DNA of 64,000 bases, from contig NC_081410.1 of NCBI RefSeq assembly GCF_030272615.1, positions 289,353,957-289,417,956 on the forward strand. The letters are read 5' to 3'. The translations under genes were made by a program, and so were the position numbers. The DNA comes from Cryptomeria japonica. Taxonomy: Eukaryota > Streptophyta > Pinopsida > Cupressales > Cupressaceae. The notes under the pieces were generated by a model, which was not told the origin of the DNA, ran no database searches, and worked only from the letters and a program-made list of their open reading frames with translations. Shown here piece after piece: positions 36,126 through 46,951 of the stretch. Numbering within the stretch: position 1 is the first letter of the stretch; each line of letters opens with the position of its first letter.

Positions 36126-37199
36126 TAGAGACTATTTTTTGACACGGACAGAGTTTTGGTCACTGAGTTTTTTTACAGTGTTGATTGTTTTCTCCAGTTT
36201 TAGTTTCAGGGATGAAAACGTAGTAAACACGCAAGATGTAAAATGACTTTAAGCACAACACGCTAACCCTATGAAAGTTGGCTTAGAGAAGAAAACCTTT
36301 GCTTGTAGACTCATGTACACACCCAATAGCTAATCAGAATATCGCCGCTGAGTCTCATGCAATGAATTCTCAATGCCATATTAGCCAACTCCATATGCTA
36401 ATGGGAGCACAAAATGGCAAGTATCTTGGGAGAGTTACTATCTCTCTTGCACAAAGATTATCCCCCTTTCGGAGGTGAATCGAGTAGCCTCTATCTTATA
36501 GTTCTTAGTCGAGAATTTCATTCAAAATTACCCCTTGAAGTCACACAAGCATGATTCAGGCCTATAGCCCAACAAGGTACCGAAACAAGTTGTAGTCACG
36601 TAAACGTGATTGAGACCGTGAGGCCCTACAAAATGCCTAATATGAGAGATCTCAAAAAGAAAACTCAAATAATCTCATCCTCTGAGACTTTAATCACCAG
36701 AGGCCTATTTATTATAGTGAGTTGGAATGCTCAGGTCCAACTATACTCACTTGGGTCATTCTCACAAGGTGATTACTTTTTCCCACTGTGACATGCCCGC
36801 TAAAGGTACACAAATCTCAAAACTTAGAAAAAGCTTTGAGGGTCTAGATTTATGATTTTTGGTTCAGACACGAGAATACTCTCCTACCTCTTAGATTTTT
36901 CTTAAAACACAATTGATAGATGTGTTCATTAACCAAATAGCAATTTAATTGCCTGAAAATGAATTTAAATAATACATGATATTCACTTGAATCTCCTCAG
37001 GCAACCTGCAAAAATAACAAATCCGTAGTCATATTGTTTTTTTGCAACAGGCGTGTTCTTCGACAAACATTCTACAAAAAATGGCTAGGCTATCAAAATC
37101 TCTTAGGCAGATAGAAAACAAGCCATGGTTAGCATTAGTACCACCAAATTTCAATAAGAAAAACTCTAAAATTGTAGTTTGTTTTAATACTAAAACCCA

Positions 37200-37335
37200 G
37201 AAACTTGTATGAGTATTCTCACTCAGTCGTACGATAATTTGCGACAGACTATATTAGATCTGCAGATTGTCGTTCAAGCCTTTGTGAAAACTCATACGAT
37301 TTTTTGAAATAACTGTACGGAAAAAATCCAAAAAA
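37200..37335 (-). repeat. Leader motif array, PBS-proximal block (element C)
   Basis: Contains CAGTCGTACGATAATT, GCGACAGA, ATTGTCGTTC, CTCATACGAT and CTGTACGGAA. Equivalent to 12,420-12,600 in A. Confidence 0.5.
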
Positions 37336-37373
37336 TATAAGTTGATCAGTAAGGCCGAAAGATGAAGTCTTAT

Positions 37374-37391
37374 GCCCCATGGTAGGTGCCA
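37374..37391 (-). other. Primer-binding site of element C (decayed tRNA-Lys type)
   Basis: Minus strand TGGCACCTACCATGGGGC, four bases from the LTR end. It differs from the expected TGGCGCCCACCGTGGGGC at three sites, all C-to-T or G-to-A. The tRNA sequence is from memory. Confidence 0.7.
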
Positions 37392-37395
37392 AAAA

Positions 37396-38590
37396 AGTGT
37401 GTGTGAAAATTGGATAAAGTCTATAAGCTGTAAGACACAACACTTCAATTAAGTCATTGCATGCATGGCTAGACAGATAATCATGAATATAAAAACCATA
37501 ACAAATCGACCTATTGCCTTCTAAGAGATGCGAGTATTAGACTTGCTCTGAGATTTGTCTAAGCAATAACAATGACTAGAATACACCAAGATGAAGGATT
37601 TAATCTATATGAGCACAAAAATAAGCTTAATGGATGCAAGATTAAACTAGGTGAATGAATATTAAGCTAGATGAATTCAAGAAATAATGATTAAACTAAG
37701 CATGCAAAAAGCTAAACTAAGATGCAATAATCTCAAAGCATAATATTTTCAATGACTCCAAAGCAAAAACGGCACAATAACAATAAATCTCTAGGGTGCC
37801 TTGAATGAGAGATGAAGGCTGAATTTATAGAGACTCAAAAGAGAGACCAATGATCAAGATCAATTAACAATGAGTGGTTGAGATTCCTCAAGAAAAAGCA
37901 AAATCCAAGTTAATTGAAATAATTGAGAGATCAAATTAAGTTAATCTTGAGATAGATTCCAATTATAGCTTGATTGAATGCATTTAAATTATAAGTCTAA
38001 GTCCGCATTGGAGATAAATTAAGTTGATTCCATGCACTTGAGATAAAAATAGATGATTCCATGTACATTTCTTTAATTTGCTCAATATTTTTATCAAGAA
38101 AAAAATATTTTCAATATAATTGAACCTCTTTCCTCAAGAAAAGCTTTAAGTTTTAATTTTAGAGAAAATGATTAATTCAATTTAATTGCTTTTCTGAAAT
38201 TTCTCAAGTTATCTCAATTTTAGAAAAAGAAATATCATAAGTTTGATTTATTCTCTCAATTTAATTCTTTTCTTTTGTTTTCAATTTAACTCTTTCTTTT
38301 GCGGATTAATTCCTTTTTTGGTGATTAATTTCTTTTTGTAAATTAATTCCTCTTTTTGTGATTAATCTCTTTTTGTAAATTAAATGGCAAATTTATTTAT
38401 TAATTAAATATGCTAGGATATTTAATTAAATAAATAGGACAATTGATCAAAATGATTTACTTGGAATGATTTAATTAATTAAATAAATATTTAATTAATA
38501 TAGAGTGATTAACTTGCAATGTAACATTAATGATTGAAGAATTAATTAATTAGGTGCTCAAGGTTGATTTAATTGCCTTTTGGTTAGGAC
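37396..38590 (-). repeat. 5' LTR of element C, truncated by element B
   Basis: Collinear with 25,872-27,143 but stops at GGTTAGGAC. The missing part corresponds to the last 61 bp of the other LTR. The terminal CA is mutated to CT on the minus strand. Confidence 0.85.
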
Positions 38591-40007
38591 TGTAGACGTA
38601 TAAAAATGACCATATTCCCAAATGAATAATTAATATTCATTTTATTCTCATTCCTCTATTTAGTTAAATCTAATTTAATTAAATCACCCACATTCTTATA
38701 TTTTATTAAATAAATTATTCAATTTATTTATTTAAATTCACTTAAGCCCTTCATATGATTTAATTGAATAAATCATTTTATTTAATTAAATCCCTTCTCT
38801 CTACTTTTTAATTAAATTTACCTTTAATTAAATGGTTCACCCCAATTAAATAAATCTAATTTATTTAATTCCCCAACTTACAACCAAATTGAAATAAAGC
38901 AATTTATTTTAATCCTATTATCCCTCATCCACTTGCATTTTCCTACATCTCCCACTTGTCTCCTAACCCTCTTCCTAAATTCTTCTAGAATACCTCTAAT
39001 CCTAATCAATTAACCTAAACCCATCATTTATCCCCTTTCCCTAAATTTGAGGAGGTCACTTCTCAAATTTGGAGTAAAGTCTTCCAAAGGCATTAAAGCC
39101 TTTATGCCTTCAACAAGCTAACTTGTTGAAAACCCCCAAATTTGGAAGGACTCTTACAAATTTGTCCCCAAAGTTTTCAAACCATTAATGGTTAACTAAC
39201 CCTTAGTGGCATGGTTAGAGACTTTTTTCCTAACACAACCCTCATCTAACCCAGGGGTCTCATCAAGTATTCATTGCTTTGACCATGGTTATCTCCTTAA
39301 CCCTTGCACAAGAGTTTATCCTTTGGGTAAAAACTTTATCCAATGGATAACCTTAACCTAACCTTAACCTTTACCTTCTAAGGTAACCTTCATGTCTTCT
39401 CAAGCATTTAATGCTTCTTACCTCTCCTCTCAAGCAGTCTTATGTTGACAATTGTCACCATTTCATTGGTGAGAATTGCAAACATGGATTGATAGCTTTC
39501 AATCCTGACCATCCATTGTCCTATTTTCCCTATAAATAGAGCTCGCATTCCTCCATTTAAAAAGGGATCCAAGTCTTTAGCATCATACATATACTTAATT
39601 TTAGCCTCTCTTTGCAATAGAAATGAATCTAATAAGCATTTTAGAGTATTTCTATTATCATTAGCTTAAATCACATAGCTAGTATATCATGTTAGGATAG
39701 TATTTTTACTAACCTTATCATCTTATCATCTAGTTTAGTTTATTTACTAGAATCATGCATAAATAGGATGCATTCATGCTAAATTTGATCAAAAGCATCC
39801 CTCGTTCTTGCATTCGTCATCCCTAAGCCACTTTTCTCAATGATCTGAGAGCAAAGGCATTGGCTTGAGGGACCTTGTGAGATAGAGAACCATGGAACAC
39901 TCCTTGGGAAGTTGAGCCATTCCTCATGGCTCCATAACTTGCACCAAGGAAAGTCCTTGAAATATTTCCACATTTTGGGTTTCACCGAACCGCTTTTCCT
40001 ACATACA
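38591..40007 (+). repeat. 5' LTR of element B
   Basis: Begins TGTAGACGTATAAAAATGAC and ends at CCTACATACA, about 1,417 bp. The first 350 bp are AT-rich with TTAATTAAAT/AATTAAATAAAT words. The start TGTAGAC is shared with element D's LTR. Only one copy is present, so the right end rests on the PBS position. Confidence 0.75.
39531..39538 (+). promoter_or_regulatory. TATA box in LTR B
   Basis: TATAAATA within TTTTCCCTATAAATAGAGCT, about 475 bp before the LTR end; the likely promoter for genomic RNA. Confidence 0.65.
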
Positions 40008-40011
40008 TTTC

Positions 40012-40029
40012 TGGCACCCACTATTGGGC
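40012..40029 (+). other. Primer-binding site of element B (decayed tRNA-Lys type)
   Basis: TGGCACCCACTATTGGGC four bases (TTTC) after the LTR; the same spacer precedes the PBS of element A. Partial match to TGGCGCCCACCGTGGGGC. Confidence 0.7.
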
Positions 40030-40096
40030 ATAACCCCATTAATCAAATCAGTTTTTGAATTTGATCACTTTTGCAGGTGCATGGGAAACAAGAATC

Positions 40097-40332
40097 GACA
40101 CGTAGGGAACATTTCTTATAGCATCTGGTTAACATTCCAGTGCATTTGGTATACTATTCAGCGCGTGGGACACATATCCTAGCACGTGGAGACCTTCACT
40201 TAGCGCATAGCAAACTTAATTTTTTTCTTGAAGGTTTCAGCGCGGGAACTCAATAGTATAGTGCATTTGGAAAACAGCTCAGCGCGTCGAGTCTATCCAA
40301 TAGTGCATCCAGGTAATTTTGTAGCGCATCAC
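40097..40332 (+). repeat. 21-bp-phased AGCGCRT motif array, block 1 (two runs)
   Basis: Run 1a motif starts: 40,097, 40,118, 40,139, 40,160, 40,181, 40,202. Run 1b: 40,239, 40,260, 40,281, 40,302, 40,323. Every step inside a run is exactly 21 bp. Each unit is a roughly 10-bp word (AGCGCGTGGG, AGCACGTGGA, AGTGCATTTG, AGCGCATAGC) plus an unrelated 11-bp spacer. Both runs end in an AGCGCAT form. 40,118 is degenerate (ATAGCATCTG) but in phase. Confidence 0.85.
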
Positions 40333-41099
40333 GGACAAAGAATAAGAAATACTTTGTAACCGAGATCAGAATTAGACTTGTGAAAGTCCACAAAGCCAGT
40401 ATTTTGCTAACAAATTTAATTATTTTTGCAGGATTTCTAACAGTTTCATTACAGGATTTGGGAGTGCATTTTATTTTAAAGTTAGGATTTAAAGTAGTTT
40501 GAAGTTTTTACTAACTTAGCTAAGTTAGTTAAAAATTTGAATTCTTTTAATTCTTGTTTAAAGCTAAAATTGAACTCACACCTCATTTAGGCATTTAAAA
40601 AGAACCACAAATCTTTCCTTGCTTTCATAGGATAAAACTTTCCTATGGGTTACTAAAAAGAACATACAAACTTTCTATTTTTTTTGCAAAAAGAGCTTGG
40701 AAAATAACCTCACCATCCTTTGGTGCATAAAAGGATCAATCTTTTAAATTTTTGCAAGGAAAAAGAATCACATTTGTCTAAATTTTGTTTGCAAGTTAAA
40801 GAGGGAAGTTCTTCCCCTTTTGTCGGTTTCTTTTGTTGACCACCAAAATCAAAAATTTTCTTTGTTGACTAGGATCCTTTATTAGCTCAGATAATCACTA
40901 ATTTGATGGGATAAAATGAACATCATGTTTTTGTGGAGCAATATCTCCATATAGATTTTACCAAATCATTGCAATAAAAGGTTAAAAAGAACACTTGTGT
41001 GCTTTGATTTGAAAGTGGAAGGAATATGCTCTCCCCTTAATTGGGTGATCAGAAGGCCAAACCACTCTTACGCTTTCAATTTTTTATCGCATTAAAACC

Positions 41100-41218
41100 T
41101 TTAGCAAGCCTGCCCTCTTGAGGAGTTGAACAACTCTTAAATCCATTCTTTGGCCGGTGTGAAGGGAACGACCTAAGTGGGGAATGACTTTGATGCCAAG
41201 TGTTCCAACCCACTATAA
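41100..41218 (+). other. Conserved leader segment shared by elements A and B
   Basis: Contains TTAGCAAGCCTGCCCTC, GACCTAAGT and TTCCAACCCACTATAA, matching in order the minus strand of 12,050-11,936 (TTAGCAGGCCTGCCCTC, GACCTAAGT, CTCCAACCCACTATAA). The LTRs of A and B do not resemble each other comparably. A weaker match lies in C at 36,705-36,810. Confidence 0.7.
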
Positions 41219-41855
41219 TTAAAAGTGGAAAGTGATGAAATTCCTTTTCAACGGTTGCACACAGCGATTAGCCTTCCCCCAGTATCTTTATGATACGTAA
41301 AGCCTTTGTTCTAAAGGTTGGGAAGCCTCCTGAGGGAGTTTATCACTGACAACTGAACAGGAAGCCTGATTAAAAACTTCAGAGATACAAACCCTGAGCT
41401 GAGTCAGTATCCAAACATTTGCAGTATCATAGTGCAAGGGTGGGGAAGAATCTGCCCCCAAGTTTACTCACCATATATCTCCCAAGATAACTACTCAACT
41501 GTGAAGCAATTCACTTTGAGTTAATTTCTGGCAAAAGGAAAAAAAAGGGGCACCCCTTAGAGGGTGACAAGGTTGTTTGAGCTGACGGAGTACCGAGACT
41601 AGTGAGCTATGGTATTGTCGATGACCTTTAAATAAAGAGTGTGATTGATTTGTATTTTCTGTATCCAAACCTGTTGAAACATTGGGGATTTGAACACATC
41701 CTCTCAAAACATACACTCATTGTTTAGACTAGGAAAAATGGTTATCTCTTTTGTGTTGCGCTTTCATTTCTTATCTCAGAAAATCATCCATCATCATTAA
41801 AACAAAGTTCAAAAATCACAGAAAAACCACCAAGTCAAAACTATCAGGGCAGTGT

Positions 41856-42244
41856 AGCGTGTAAGAGCAACATCTTAGCACTTTGGAACCACAGTTTAGC
41901 GCTTGCAAACTTCAACATAGCGCATTTCGTCTGAACTTTAGTGCATAATCAATCCAAAACATAAATAGTTTTAACCTTGGCACTTTTCAGAGTTTTAACC
42001 TTAGCACTTTCTGAAAACTTTATAGCACGTTGAAGTAACAGCTTAGCACGTTGAGACCAAACATTAGCGCATTGAAGTCAACAGTTAGTGCATTGAAAGG
42101 ACATATTAGCGCATAACCTTTTAAACCAAACAAACTCAAACAATCCAGTTAGCGCGTCATAGAGGCATCTTAGCGTGTGGAGTTCATTCTCTAGCACGTT
42201 GCGGAAATTCAGTAGCGCATTGGGTTTCTAGCTTAGCGCATAAC
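41856..42244 (+). repeat. 21-bp-phased AGCGCRTTG motif array, block 2 (three runs)
   Basis: Run 2a starts: 41,856, 41,877, 41,898, 41,919, 41,940. Run 2b: 42,003, 42,024, 42,045, 42,066, 42,087, 42,108. Run 2c: 42,151, 42,172, 42,193, 42,214, 42,235. All steps are exactly 21 bp. Core forms include AGCACGTTGA, AGCGCATTGA and AGTGCATTGA; all three runs end in AGCGCATAAC or AGTGCATAAT. The 11-bp spacers share no clear sequence. Confidence 0.88.
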
Positions 42245-43091
42245 AAAAACTAAGAAAACAGGGGGCAAAACAGCAACTATTTTTGAAAAATCTAAAAATA
42301 GTTTAGGAAGCCTTCTTTCCTTATCTTAAACTTCATCAAACAGAAAATCAAAATCAAAGTATCAAAACTACTCCAAAAGCAAGTTTTCCGTAAAACAAAG
42401 TTGTCCAAATCCAAAAACTAGTCAATAGATAAAGCACATCTCTCCTATCAAAATCAAGAAACACCATCACACGTATCAAAAGGTTCTTCAATCAAATGGA
42501 TTTTTATCCAAAAAAACATACTTGTTTTAAACTCAAAGTTGTCAAATCGAGTTTCCATATCAGGAAAGCTCTTATTCCATATCATTTGACACGCTTTCTC
42601 ATGAGGGGGCATCTAAACCTTCATTTGATAAAGTAAAACTTAAGTTTCCAAACAAGATATCTTGAATCCAAAACAAATCAAAGGAAACAATTAATCACTT
42701 GTGCATGAATAATCCTCATATTCTGAGAAGAAAGAGTATTTATCATAACACTAAGTTGAGGAAACAACAACCCAGTTCTTTGAAACTTGCCAAAAGGAAT
42801 AAATTTTTATACATCAATCGCCAACTCTTCTAATCTCATCAAACATTCCTCCGTCATATGCACTTGTATCTTCAAGACAAAACAAACAAATTTGACAAGG
42901 GATCGTTGAGGAGTAGAGTGTTCTGTCAAAAATCAGCATTCAGTTGATGCCTAAATCAAGGAGGAAAGATCAATCCGTCTTTCTTCCTTGAAGTGTGCAT
43001 CACTTACAATATACCTCTATTTGAACCACCAACCCCTGAGCAAAACATCGAAGAGGAGTTCATTCCCTTTGTCACAGAAAGTTTCTACTAG

Positions 43092-44997
43092 ATGCTCGTT
43101 GTTACTCGCTCTCAACGAAACAAACAAAGCAAAACCCAACCAGAGTCCAACATGGGTCAAAGATTATCAAATCCTTTTGAATATCCAAATATATAAGACA
43201 TAGAAATTTCTAAGGACCTCCTCCAAGAGTGTCAAGAAAATGCTTCATTTCAAAAACTTGTGGAAAAACTCATGGAAAATGACAAAGAAAAATACCTACT
43301 CATGCTAACAAGCAAAGGAGTTAAACTCCTTGAAGACTTCGATACTGACATGTTTAGAACAAGGTCTCAACATTATGCTTATCAAGAATGACAAAGAGAG
43401 GAGGAAGCACATGACCATGAACAAAACATACCTGAGCAAAACATACCTGAGCAGAATTTACACGAGCAAAACATCGCTAAGCAAAACATGCCTCTACACA
43501 CACCATTCCAAACTAGAAATAATGCGAGGGAATAACTCTTCCCCTAGCAAACAAATGCACCCTTGGTTTCTCTTACACAACAAATACAAATGTTGAAAAA
43601 ATAGATGCAAGACATGCAACAAGGATCAATAGTATGGTATTCCTTGAATGAAATTTGTCCTTATCCTTTTGATAGGAGGTTAAACATGGTACCTTTTCCC
43701 CCAAATTCAGACATCCCCAAATTTGACAAATATTATAGGAAAAGTGATCCTCGTGATCATGTCGAGGAATTTTGCACCATGAGTCTATAATTTGCTCATG
43801 ATGACACTTATTTAATGAGATTATTCCCAAGAAGTTTGGGAGGGCAAACAATGGAATGGTTATCCAAAATCACACCTCTTGTTAGATCCTTTGATGAGTT
43901 AGTCAACAAATTCATTACTCAATATTCCTACAACATTCAACATGTCATCACCATGCTAGATGTCTACAATACCAAACAAAAGAACAATGAAACATTCATG
44001 GTGTTCCTTCAACGTTGGCGATTAATGGTCTCAAGGTATCCTGAAGATGTGCCTGAGAAGGAAAAGGTGGAAATTTTCATTGACAATTTAAATAGCGAGA
44101 TGAGTTACTTACTCAAACTCCAATGCATACCATCTTTTGCTAAATTGATTGAGAATGGCATCCAAGTAGAGGAGGCATGTGTCAAGAAAGGAACATTGAA
44201 TTTTTTTTAAAAAGGGACGAATTCATCCAACTCTAATTACAATAACCAAAACAACAACTTAGACAAATCCAGGCTCTGGACCCAAAACAAAAACACTGGA
44301 AATGAAGGAAGAAATGATCCTAATGATACAAAGTCCAAACAACCACTATTAGCCTTATCAGGTAATCCTCAAGCTACCAAAAATCAAAAAGGTGCTAACC
44401 AAGGTACTAACACTTATGCACCAACTACCAATCAGGATCATCTTAACAACACCAACAATACCCAAGACAATAACACCAATCGAGGACCTAATACAAACTC
44501 ACGAGGTAACACCAACAACTTTCCAAAACACATCTACACACCATTAGGGCAATCATTGGAGTCAGCATTCAGAGAACTCCTGGAAAACAAAATTATCTCC
44601 TTACCAGCAATCAACAACTTTGAACCACAAATCAAACCGCCCTGGTGGAATGACACACTTTTATGATTTTCATCGCAACAAAGGCCATCAAAAAAATGAT
44701 TGCATGAGACTAAAGAACATTATTCAAGACATGATTGATAGAGGCGATTTAACAGACGATGGTCTTAAGACAAATGGTGATCATGGTGCCTTTAAGAATC
44801 CTCTTCCAAACTACAACAAGGATGGAGCTTCAACCTCAAACGATACACATGGAGCTCGTATCAATCACATATACAATAACACCATCAATCATATATCAGC
44901 TGAGAATAATCAAGTAAACGTCATTACAATCAAAGACAAGCATGGCCATGAATCCGTCAATGTAACCACTAGAGCTCAAAAATTCAATATGATCTAA
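43092..44997 (+). pseudogene. gag of element B (decayed)
   Basis: The start MLVVTRSQRNKQSK matches element A's gag start. An N-terminal linker has a pentapeptide repeat EQNIPEQNIPEQNLHEQNIA (43,420-43,490). The Retrotrans_gag core spans 43,690-44,150: FDKYYRKSDPRDHVEEFC, FPRSLGGQTMEWLSK, YNIQHVITMLDVYN and FLQRWRLMVSRYPEDVP. An Asn/Thr/Gln-rich linker follows, then HIYTPLGQSLES. After a frameshift near 44,650 comes the knuckle region YDFHRNKGHQKNDC, whose first Cys is Tyr. Six or so in-frame stops. Confidence 0.87.
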
Positions 44998-44999
44998 TC

Positions 45000-46900
45000 A
45001 GTCAACTACGCAAAACTTCTGCTCAAATATCTATATTGGAGTTGCTAAAACTTTTGCAAAACACAAAGACATCTTGGAGCAAGCAATATTGGAAACAAAT
45101 GTACCTCAAGATCTGGATGCTAACAAATTCCAAGCCATGGTTGCTCACATGATAGGGCCTCATAACCTCACCTTTTCAGAGCATGATAATATCTCATTAA
45201 GCCATCCTCATAATACTCCACCCCACATTGAAGTCTTGGTCTACAAACATCGAGTCAAAAGAGTATTAATAGATGGAGGAGTTGGACTCAATATCTATAC
45301 CTTGAAACTTATCTGTGCATTAGGCTTCTCTGAGCAATCTATTGATCCATGCAAAAAGATCACTATCAAAGCATATGATGATGAAGAATGATCATCCAAA
45401 GGAATAGTAATGTTGCCAATTCAAGTAGGACCAATGCAAAAGGACACTATGTGTCAAGTCTTAGACATAGACCTCACATATAATATCTTATTGGGTCAAC
45501 CTTGGATACATGAAATGCAAACCTTCTACTTATCACCAGTGTGTTAAGTTCCCCTAAAATGGACAAGAGATTTCTATATCAGCAGATCATAACCCTTTTC
45601 AACATTGTAATGCTATGGGAGCAGCCCAAGACAGTTGGGTTCCACATAATAGAGAAAAACAAAGCTCCTCAGCACTAGATCTTCAACAAGAAAAGTCTAA
45701 ATCACTATATATGGATTTCAAGCAAAAAATGAAAATCAAAGAGCAAGGCATGGGAGAATACTCTGTAGAACCCTTGTGTTTAGCCAACTTAACAGCATCG
45801 CCTAAATCTCATGGATTACCTATAGCATCAACACATCAAGCAACGTAGCCCATCACCAAGTTTGATGGCAAATTTATCCAACTAGGCACACTAGCACATG
45901 AATCAGAGGAAAAGGACATCCTTAGTTGGCTATACAAGGATGAGGAAGAAGACAGAGCACCTACTATGGAAGTAGCTATACCAACACACCTGTATGGAAA
46001 AGGCTACTTGATCATGCAACAAATGGGATATAATGGAAAAGGACCTATCAACAAGCGTCAGGAAGGCATCACAGAACCATTAGATCCTCCTTCACAATTT
46101 TGTAAAAATAAAACAGGATTGGGCTATGAACACACTCTACCACCAAGGAAGACACCAAGCAAATACCAAAAACCTCAGTGGAAGGCAAAGAAGAAATACA
46201 AGGAGGACTCATGGCAGGAGGCACTATTTGAATTAGCAAAGACAATATGCAAGGAACGTGAATACCGGGAAGAAAAGAAACATCAAGAAAAATCCATCAA
46301 TCAAAAGAAAGAAACACCTACTGCAGAAGTACATCATGTTCAAGAACTAGTGTCAAACAAAGAAGAATAACCTCCTGATAACATCATTCCTCCCCAAGGA
46401 GAGACAGTATATGAGAAAATGAAAAGAATAGAAGCAAGATCTAATATAGAATCAGAGAAAACTATCACTCGTATCAATCATCAAAGACCTATTTTCACCC
46501 TACAACATACTAGTCCACAACACTGCCAAAATCTGGGATAATACCTCTGAGACTGATTCAAATGAATATGAATGGGGCAGTTGTTCCAATGTTACTGAAG
46601 ATATTACTACAAATAACAGTCATACACCCATTTCTCAAGAAGAACAAGGCACAAACCCTAGACTACTTGAATTTGGTCCACAAAATATCTATGACGCCAA
46701 GGAAAACAAGCAACGACATTACGAGCAAGTTTACACAGAAGATGATACCATCGAAGACCTTGACAAAATCATTAACTTATTTAATATCTCGACCAGCCAT
46801 GATGATGCCTCCATCCTAACACTTGCAGCAGCAGAACTTGACCCACCCAATGACTCTTTACCACTTATCTTTCCTGACCTCATAGACTAGGACGAACCTG
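45000..46900 (+). pseudogene. Protease, G-patch and acidic spacer of element B
   Basis: Protease: RVLIDGGVGLNIYTLK at about 45,265 (active-site Asp in DGG) and YNILLGQPWIHEMQ at about 45,480. A clear G-patch follows at 45,990-46,130: YGKGYLIMQQMGYNGKGP, NKRQEGITEPLDPP and KTGLGYE, matching the consensus pattern of hydrophobics, MG(W/Y), GxG and GLG. A Lys/Glu-rich stretch and an acidic region (YTEDDTIEDLDKIINLF near 46,730) follow. Frames change twice. Element A has the same order. Confidence 0.8.
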
Positions 46901-46951
46901 AAAAATCATGACATACCGATTTTCCCAAATGATGATTCCATTATCCATTAC

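Larger units (their letters stand above)
35394..37373 (-). other. Untranslated leader of element C
   Basis: Two CpG-motif blocks (35,715-36,125 and 37,200-37,335) flank a middle part containing ACCTTTGCTTGTAGACTCA and GGGAGAGTTACTATCTCTCT, also found in element A (11,570-11,740) and fragment F. No credible coding frame. Confidence 0.6.
25872..38590 (-). mobile_element. Element C: non-autonomous Tat-type LTR retrotransposon carrying a PMD gene
   Basis: Both LTRs are present (3' LTR 25,872-27,143; 5' LTR 37,396-38,590, truncated by element B). On the minus strand the interior is PBS, leader with motif arrays, a gag-derived frame without capsid domain, spacer, then the antisense PMD gene and PPT. 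Protease, RT, RNase H and integrase are absent. The LTRs and leader are homologous to element A. Confidence 0.88.
40030..43091 (+). other. 3-kb untranslated leader of element B
   Basis: No credible coding frame between PBS and the gag ATG at 43,092. It contains two 21-bp-phased motif blocks (40,097-40,332 and 41,856-42,244) and a segment homologous to element A's leader (41,100-41,218). Confidence 0.65.

Noticed and set aside
40097-42244. CRISPR-like array
   Set aside because: Repeats of about 10 bp, degenerate, 11-bp spacers, in a plant retrotransposon leader; no cas genes. It is a phased motif array.
46562-46819. 85-residue plus-strand frame MNMNGAVVPMLLKILLQ
   Set aside because: Out of frame with the conserved acidic spacer (NEYEWGSCSN...YTEDDTIEDL) running through the same bases.
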